A stretch of 6,131 nt of DNA from NCBI GenBank assembly GCA_001464255.1, contig LNFD01000406.1, positions 1 through 6,131 of the forward strand, given 5' to 3'. Source of the DNA: Actinomycetales bacterium Ga0077552. GTDB taxonomy: Bacteria > Actinomycetota > Actinomycetes > Actinomycetales > Microbacteriaceae. Shown here piece after piece: positions 1 through 6,131 of the stretch. The position numbers and the translations under genes were made by a program. Numbering within the stretch: position 1 is the first letter of the stretch; each line of letters starts with the position of its first letter. The notes under the pieces are model-generated. The model saw only the letters and a list, made by a program, of their open reading frames with translations. It was not told where the DNA came from and made no database searches.

Positions 1-1182
1 GACGTCGATGATGCGGTCAATGGTCTGCGCCGCCGATTGCGTGTGCAGGGTGGCGAACACGAGGTGACCGGTCTCGGCGGCGGTCAGAGCTGTCGAGACC
101 GTCTCGAGATCGCGCAACTCGCCGATGAGAATCACGTCGGGGTCTTGCCGCAGCACTCGCTTGAGCGCGTCAGCGAATGAGTGGGTATCGGTGCCGACTT
201 CGCGTTGATTGACGAGCGAGCGCTGATTCTCGTGCACAAACTCGATGGGGTCTTCGATCGTGACGATGTGGTCGGCGCGCGACCGGTTAACGAGGTCGAT
301 GAGAGCAGCAAGCGTGGTGGACTTGCCCGACCCCGTCGGCCCGGTGATCAGCACCAAGCCGCGAGGCAACGTGGCAAACTTCGCCACCACGCTCGGCACA
401 CCCAGCTGCTTCAGTGACTTGATTCCCGACGGAATCAGCCGGAAAGCGGCCGCCATTGCATCGCGGTCTCGGAAGTAGTTGACGCGAAAGCGTTCTGCAC
501 CGCGCGGGCTGACCGCGAAGTCCAGTTCCCATTCGCTCGCAAAGGCTTCACGCTGACGGTCGTTCATGATGCTCGCGAGGATCGTCGTCACATCGTCTCG
601 ACTCCACACCGGAGCGTTGGCGACCGGCTTCAGCTCACCATCGACGCGCACCATGGGCGGTGCGCCTGCTGCGATGTGCAGATCTGAGGCACCGCGGACG
701 ACGACATCATCGAGCGCCGCCAGCAGGGCGGGATGAATGCCTTCCAGGACTGCAGCCGCCAGGGGCGGCGGGGCAGCCAGCGTCGCAGCTCCAACCGGTG
801 GAAGAGAATGGGGCGCCACGCCCGCGGTGCTCCCGACCGGTGCCCCCAGCGGAAGCGCCGCTGCGGGAGTAGGCGCGGGCGCGGCGATGGGAAGCTGACC
901 AACGGGAGGCGGCGGAGCCAAGTGGGGAAGGCCTGTCGCCAGGTCGGGCATCGGAAGCACGCGCGAAGGCGGGGCCATCGACGGCGCGACGGGAGCCCCA
1001 GCCGGAGCAGGGTGGGTCGTCAGCGGCGCGGGTAAGCCCACGTCGACCGTCGAGAGCGCCTGCGGGGTCGCTGTTGACCCCGGCGACGAAGCAGGGGCCT
1101 CGTGAGTCGCCACCGACCACACCTTGCGGCTCGGTGGCGCAGCCGGGTCACCGACGTCGCCGAATCCCATCGCATCGGTCAT
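1..1182 (-). CDS. pilT: Type IV pilus retraction ATPase PilT (partial, 3' end off the window) with Pro/Ala-rich N-terminal extension
   Basis: The frame runs from the ATG at 1182 through the window edge without a stop, giving 394 visible residues. PilT hexamers pull pilin subunits back into the membrane. Residues 1 to about 145 are low-complexity and rich in Pro and Ala (33 Pro in the first 140), probably disordered. The usual PilT fold begins at about 151 (ALLAALDDVVVRGASDLHI), followed by AGAPPMVRVDGELKP (172-186). The core shows Walker A GPTGSGKST (281-289), the Asp box HIVTIEDPIEF (305-315), Walker B DVILIGELRD (349-358) and the His box GHLVFATLHTQSA (372-384). The C-terminal part, including the family's AIRNLI-type motif, is cut off. 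There are no cysteine zinc motifs in the visible part, unlike PilB. Ordinary PilT proteins start almost directly at the fold and are about 345-370 residues, so the extension is unusual. The gene lies 40 bases after pilB and is probably co-transcribed. Third-position GC looks lower than in pilB (about 71-78% against 86% in short samples I counted). Confidence 0.93.
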   Translation of the reverse strand, partial: MTDAMGFGDVGDPAAPPSRKVWSVATHEAPASSPGSTATPQALSTVDVGLPAPLTTHPAPAGAPVAPSMAPPSRVLPMPDLATGLPHLAPPPPVGQLPIAAPAPTPAAALPLGAPVGSTAGVAPHSLPPVGAATLAAPPPLAAAVLEGIHPALLAALDDVVVRGASDLHIAAGAPPMVRVDGELKPVANAPVWSRDDVTTILASIMNDRQREAFASEWELDFAVSPRGAERFRVNYFRDRDAMAAAFRLIPSGIKSLKQLGVPSVVAKFATLPRGLVLITGPTGSGKSTTLAALIDLVNRSRADHIVTIEDPIEFVHENQRSLVNQREVGTDTHSFADALKRVLRQDPDVILIGELRDLETVSTALTAAETGHLVFATLHTQSAAQTIDRIIDV

Positions 1183-1185
1183 GAT

Positions 1186-1194
1186 CTCCCCCTC
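1186..1194 (-). promoter_or_regulatory. pilT: Ribosome binding site for pilT
   Basis: The minus strand reads GAGGGGGAG followed by ATC and the ATG at 1182, so the AGGGGG core is five bases from the start. It lies in the 40-base gap after the pilB TGA and supports the upstream ATG, which includes the Pro/Ala-rich extension, over the in-frame ATG at 1170. Confidence 0.65.
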
Positions 1195-1222
1195 GTACGT
1201 GTGTGGCGCGAACTGCGTGTCA

Positions 1223-2887
1223 TCACGCGACCACGCGCAGAACCTCTTCGATCGACGTCAGGCCCGCCCGCACTTTGGCCCAGCCGTCTTGCCGCAGCGT
1301 CAGCATGCCCTGCGCCGTGGCGGTGTGCATGATCTCAGCACTCGAGGCGCGCGCCACGGCCAGCCGTTCGATCTCTTCGGTGACGTACATGACCTCGTGC
1401 AGGGCCAGTCGGCCGCGGTAGCCGGTGCCCGAGCAGGCCGAGCAGCCGACGGCGTGGTAGAGGCGCGGGCTCAGTTCGTCGCTCCGTCGACCGAAGCCGA
1501 GGTGGTCGAGGTGCTGAGCCTCGTACTCCTGCAGCTGCTTGCACCGGTCGCAGAGCTTGCGCGCCAGGCGCTGGGCGACGACGCAGTCGAGAGCCGAACC
1601 GACGAGGAAGGGCTCGATGTCCATCTCGATGAGTCGGGTGATGGCGCTCGGGGCGTCGTTGGTGTGCAGGGTCGACAGCACCAAGTGGCCGGTGAGCGAC
1701 GCCTCGATGGCGATCTGCGCCGTCTCTTGGTCGCGGATCTCACCGATGAGCACGACGTCTGGGTCAGAGCGGAGGATGCTGCGCAGCGCGCTCGCGAAGG
1801 TCAGACCCGCTTTCGGGTTGACCTGCACCTGGTTGATGCCTGCCATGCGGTATTCGACGGGGTCTTCGACCGTGATGACGTTGATCTCGGGCCGAGCGAC
1901 GGCGTGCAGCGTCGTGTAGAGCGTCGTCGACTTTCCCGACCCGGTGGGGCCGGTGACGAGGATCATGCCGTACGGCTTGGTGTACGAGTTGCGGTAGACG
2001 GTGAGGTTGCGGTCGAGCATGCCGAGATCGCCGATATCGCGGCGCGTGGCGTTGTTGTCGAGGATGCGCATGACGACCTTCTCGCCCCACACGGTCGGCA
2101 GCGTCGCGACGCGGAGGTCGATGACCTGCCCGCCGTGCTGCACCGACATGCGGCCGTCCTGCGGCCGCCGGCGCTCGGCGATGTTGATGTCGCTCATGAT
2201 CTTGAGGCGCGAAATGACGCCGTTCTGGATGTTCTTGGGCGCCTGCTGCACGTCGTGCAGCACGCCGTCGATGCGGTAGCGCACGCGCATCTCGAACTCG
2301 CCGGGCTCGATGTGGATGTCGGACGCGAGGTCTTGGATGGCCTGGCCGATGATGAGGTTCACGAAGCGCACGATGGGCGCATCGTCGGCATCGGCCTCGC
2401 GCAGCGCGACCTCGTCGGTCTGGCTGGGGGTCGACTCCTCTTGAATGGCGGTCGAGAGGTCGCTGAGCTCGCTGTCAGCGCGGTGCAGCCGGTTGATCGC
2501 GGCGACGAGGTCGTTCTTCTCGGCGACGACGGCGACGACGTGCATGCGGGTGAGCGCGCGCACATCGTCCATGGCGAGCACGTCGCCCGGTTCGACCATC
2601 GCGAGCGTGATCGTCGTCGCGGTGGCATGGATGGGCAGGATGTTGTGCCGGCGGCAGAGCTGGGCCGGCACGAGCGCCACGGCGGCCCGGTCGACGGGGT
2701 ACTCGGCGAGTTCGACGAACGAGAGCCCGGCGACCTCGGCCTTGGCGGAGGCGACCTGTGTGGACGACACGAGACCGCGCTCGAGCAGGTCGCCGACGAC
2801 GACGTCATCGCCCTCTTCACGAACCTTGTCGAGCGTCTCGATGGGCAGCAGCCCACGGATGATGAGAACTTCGCTCACAGATACCAC
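1223..2887 (-). CDS. pilB: Type IV pilus assembly (extension) ATPase PilB / GspE family
   Basis: This 554-residue AAA+-like secretion ATPase should form a cytoplasmic hexamer that drives pilin addition at the membrane platform. An N-terminal MshEN/GspE-N type region covers about residues 1-140, with the half-motif GDLLERGLVSSTQVASAKAE at 32-51 and ILPIHATATTITLAMVEP at 83-100. A charged linker (about 138-168) leads to the second N-terminal domain (APIVRFVNLIIGQAIQDLASDIHIEP, in parts from residue 170). The catalytic core has Walker A GPTGSGKST (313-321), the Asp box NVITVEDPVEY (336-346), Walker B PDVVLIGEIRD (376-386) and the His box GHLVLSTLHTN (400-410). Cys446, Cys449, Cys482 and Cys485 make the tetracysteine zinc site found in PilB/GspE but not in PilT, which separates this gene from its neighbour. 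Length is normal for the family. The GTG start at 2887 has a strong ribosome site seven bases upstream. GspE is the alternative, but pilT 40 bases downstream favours a pilus system. Confidence 0.95.
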   Translation of the reverse strand: MVSVSEVLIIRGLLPIETLDKVREEGDDVVVGDLLERGLVSSTQVASAKAEVAGLSFVELAEYPVDRAAVALVPAQLCRRHNILPIHATATTITLAMVEPGDVLAMDDVRALTRMHVVAVVAEKNDLVAAINRLHRADSELSDLSTAIQEESTPSQTDEVALREADADDAPIVRFVNLIIGQAIQDLASDIHIEPGEFEMRVRYRIDGVLHDVQQAPKNIQNGVISRLKIMSDINIAERRRPQDGRMSVQHGGQVIDLRVATLPTVWGEKVVMRILDNNATRRDIGDLGMLDRNLTVYRNSYTKPYGMILVTGPTGSGKSTTLYTTLHAVARPEINVITVEDPVEYRMAGINQVQVNPKAGLTFASALRSILRSDPDVVLIGEIRDQETAQIAIEASLTGHLVLSTLHTNDAPSAITRLIEMDIEPFLVGSALDCVVAQRLARKLCDRCKQLQEYEAQHLDHLGFGRRSDELSPRLYHAVGCSACSGTGYRGRLALHEVMYVTEEIERLAVARASSAEIMHTATAQGMLTLRQDGWAKVRAGLTSIEEVLRVVA

Positions 2888-2894
2888 AGCAGAA

Positions 2895-2905
2895 CCCTCC
2901 CCCCT
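2895..2905 (-). promoter_or_regulatory. pilB: Ribosome binding site that decides the pilB start
   Basis: The minus strand reads AGGGGGGAGGG, then seven bases, then GTG at 2887. The spacing is ideal for that GTG. A second in-frame GTG three codons later (2878) would sit 16 bases away, so 2887 is preferred. Confidence 0.75.
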
Positions 2906-2956
2906 GGACGCCAGCTCCTCGATGCTGAGGGGCTTGCACGGACTGCCTGTTCGTCA

Positions 2957-2974
2957 CCGTACGACACGCCGTAC
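2957..2974. promoter_or_regulatory. Repeat at the predicted pilB transcription start (possible operator)
   Basis: On the plus strand, GTACG (2959-2963) and CGTAC (2970-2974) form a perfect inverted repeat around six bases. They lie within a direct repeat of the hexamer at 2957-2962 and 2969-2974 (12-base period; one flanking base differs from the full inverted copy). The element falls at about +1 of the candidate promoter, a place where a repressor could block initiation. The repeat is visible; the operator role is a guess from position. Confidence 0.25.
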
Positions 2975-2979
2975 TGCTG

Positions 2980-3008
2980 ACAATAGTCCCGCATTCGGGG
3001 GTAGTCCA
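2980..3008 (-). promoter_or_regulatory. pilB: Candidate sigma-70-type promoter for pilB-pilT
   Basis: On the minus strand TGGACT (3003-3008; four of six matches to TTGACA) is followed after exactly 17 bases by TATTGT (2980-2985), which fits the actinobacterial TANNNT -10 pattern. Transcription would start near 2973, giving an untranslated leader of about 85 bases before the pilB GTG. This is the best pair I found in the 203-base gap. GC-rich actinobacterial promoters are loose, so it remains a prediction. It would give pilB and pilT expression independent of the prepilin gene. Confidence 0.4.
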
Positions 3009-3039
3009 CACCAGTCACATTGATCACATGGGCCACACC
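3004..3039 (-). repeat. Four TGTG boxes in exact 9-bp register upstream of pilB
   Basis: Read on the minus strand, the 36 bases from 3039 to 3004 split into four consecutive 9-mers: GGTGTGGCC, CATGTGATC, AATGTGACT and GGTGTGGAC. Each carries TGTG at the same place, and the two middle units share ATGTGA. The array ends at the candidate -35 box of the pilB promoter. Its position suits an activator that binds direct repeats, which is an inference. The same period would arise if these bases were codons with valine at every third position, because an open frame runs through them, so an origin unrelated to regulation is not excluded. Confidence 0.45.
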
Positions 3040-3066
3040 CCGATGGTGCGCCTCACCCCCTATTCG

Positions 3067-3083
3067 CACCGGCGGCCCCGGCG
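3067..3083 (-). other. Small GC-rich hairpin just after the prepilin stop
   Basis: On the minus strand CGCCGG and CCGGTG can pair (five Watson-Crick pairs and one G-U) around a five-base loop, starting seven bases after the prepilin TGA. No T-run follows. A competing inverted repeat, GGTGCG at 3045-3050 with CGCACC at 3065-3070, overlaps it. Either could protect the 3' end of the prepilin mRNA, weaken readthrough into pilB, or be chance pairing in a GC-rich gap. It is recorded as structure only. Confidence 0.3.
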
Positions 3084-3090
3084 GTTGGGG

Positions 3091-3483
3091 TCAGGGCACG
3101 ATGAGCGAGCCGTCGGCCGCGCAGCTCGCGCCCCGCACGGGCACGTCGCGCTGCGTGCCGGCCCACGTGTCACCGACGAGCGCGTGCTGGCCGCTGATGC
3201 AGAAGTCGCCGCCGGCCCCGGTGAGGGTCAGGCTGATGTCGGCGTCACCGTGCGCCACGAGGATGTCGTCCCGCTGCGCGCCCACGGGGAGCGCGCTGGT
3301 CTCGACGACGACGAGAGCGACCGAGAGCCGCGCGTTCGCGAGTGCGGCGTGCAGCGCGCTGGTGCGCGCCTGTTCCATGCTCGACAGGAAGATCGGCACC
3401 GCGATCGCCGCGAGCACGCCGATGATGAGCGTCACGACGATGAGCTCGATGAGGGTGAAGCCAGCATCCCGAGTCGCCTTCAT
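3091..3483 (-). CDS. Type IV prepilin (PilA-like / type II secretion pseudopilin family)
   Basis: This is a 130-residue prepilin. The leader is eight residues (MKATRDAG), followed by the class III processing site G|FTLIELIVV. Cleavage after Gly8 and N-methylation of Phe9 by a PilD-type peptidase are expected. Glu13 is the conserved Glu5 of mature pilins. Residues 9-30 form the hydrophobic assembly helix that is first a membrane segment and then the fibre core. The mature subunit would be 122 residues. The globular domain carries exactly two cysteines, Cys95 and Cys121, nine residues from the end, which could form the D-loop disulfide of type IV pilins. The ATG at 3483 is fixed by an in-frame TGA four codons upstream. 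The nearest purine-rich ribosome site, GAGG at 3497-3500, is 13 bases away, longer than usual. The gene lies between the rpoC hairpin and pilB. Major pilin, minor pilin and pseudopilin cannot be separated from sequence alone, so no symbol is given; pilB and pilT downstream favour a pilus subunit. Confidence 0.93.
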   Translation of the reverse strand: MKATRDAGFTLIELIVVTLIIGVLAAIAVPIFLSSMEQARTSALHAALANARLSVALVVVETSALPVGAQRDDILVAHGDADISLTLTGAGGDFCISGQHALVGDTWAGTQRDVPVRGASCAADGSLIVP

Positions 3484-3529
3484 ATCTGCCAGTCAACCTC
3501 ACGGAGGCGCGCGCGGTCTGCCCCCAGAA

Positions 3530-3571
3530 CGAGTGCGCCCGCGGAGCCTGGCGGCTTCGCGGGCGCACTCG
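3530..3571 (-). terminator. Strong hairpin terminator after rpoC
   Basis: The arms cgagtgcgcccgcg (3530-3543) and cgcgggcgcactcg (3558-3571) are perfect 14-bp complements. Inside them a G-U wobble (3544/3557) and four more pairs (3545-3548 with 3553-3556) extend the stem to 19 bp, closed by the tetraloop at 3549-3552. On the minus strand the hairpin begins 14 bases after the rpoC TAG. It is followed by TTCTGGGGG rather than a run of T, so it is not a textbook U-tailed intrinsic terminator. Weak or absent U tails are common in GC-rich Actinobacteria. The stem is symmetric, but no plus-strand gene approaches it, so the rpoBC operon is its natural client. The structure is read directly; the termination function is inferred. 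Confidence 0.8.
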
Positions 3572-3585
3572 GTGCGGGTTCGTGC

Positions 3586-6131
<2,546 letters not shown>

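Noticed and set aside
93..107. A 15-base palindrome (TCGAGAC-C-GTCTCGA)
   Set aside because: It lies inside pilT between the Walker B and His boxes, and its codons (Leu-Glu-Thr-Val-Ser) fit the protein. Coding constraint and chance are enough to explain it.
1124..2980. A 618-codon open frame on the plus strand covering almost all of pilB
   Set aside because: It is antisense to pilB, which has complete motifs and a strong ribosome site. Its translation is a low-complexity mix of Asp, Val, Arg, His and Ala typical of the complement of GC-rich codons. No family is recognisable.
3015..3029. A CRP/GlxR-like site upstream of pilB
   Set aside because: The two TGTGA elements are in the same orientation, whereas the CRP/GlxR family consensus needs TGTGA facing TCACA as an inverted repeat.
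1..3483. Identity as a type II secretion system or a Tad/Flp pilus
   Set aside because: The prepilin has a classical short leader with GFTLIE, not the Flp type. A PilT-type ATPase without zinc cysteines follows PilB, which is a mark of retractile type IV pili. Secretion genes could still lie outside the window.
3491..3496. TTGACT as a -35 box for the prepilin gene
   Set aside because: It sits only eight bases before the ATG, so transcription would begin inside the gene, and no -10-like sequence lies at the right distance.

Overview
The window is a GC-rich stretch from an actinobacterium. The RpoC sequence (short trigger loop without the large enterobacterial insertion, overall resemblance to mycobacterial RpoC) and the style of the surrounding genes fit the family Microbacteriaceae best. 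That placement is from memory of the family, not from a search. All four genes lie on the minus strand, so the biological reading direction runs from 6131 down to 1. No plus-strand gene, RNA gene, insertion sequence or CRISPR array is supported.

In transcription order, the window opens inside rpoC (6131 to 3586). The visible part is the C-terminal 847 codons of the RNA polymerase beta' subunit, including the catalytic NADFDGD loop, bridge helix, trigger loop and second zinc site. Fourteen bases after its TAG stop lies a very strong hairpin (3530-3571), which probably ends the rpoBC transcript. A type IV prepilin gene (3483 to 3091) follows, encoding a short leader, the G|FTLIE processing site and two C-terminal cysteines. 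A 203-base gap (2888-3090) then holds a small GC-rich hairpin, four TGTG boxes spaced exactly 9 bases apart, a plausible sigma-70-type promoter, and a repeat at the predicted start of transcription. After the gap come pilB (2887 to 1223; pilus extension ATPase) and, 40 bases later, pilT (1182 to beyond position 1; retraction ATPase, C-terminus missing).

The last three genes form the start of a type IV pilus locus. The prepilin is the fibre or pseudopilus subunit, PilB powers assembly and PilT powers disassembly. A dedicated PilT points to a retractile type IVa-like pilus (twitching, adhesion or DNA uptake) rather than a plain type II secretion system or a Tad/Flp pilus. Platform protein PilC, alignment proteins PilM/N/O and the prepilin peptidase would be expected beyond position 1 but are not visible. 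The least routine features are the roughly 145-residue Pro/Ala-rich N-terminal extension on PilT and the repeat-rich control region before pilB. There is no gene-free stretch longer than about 205 bases.
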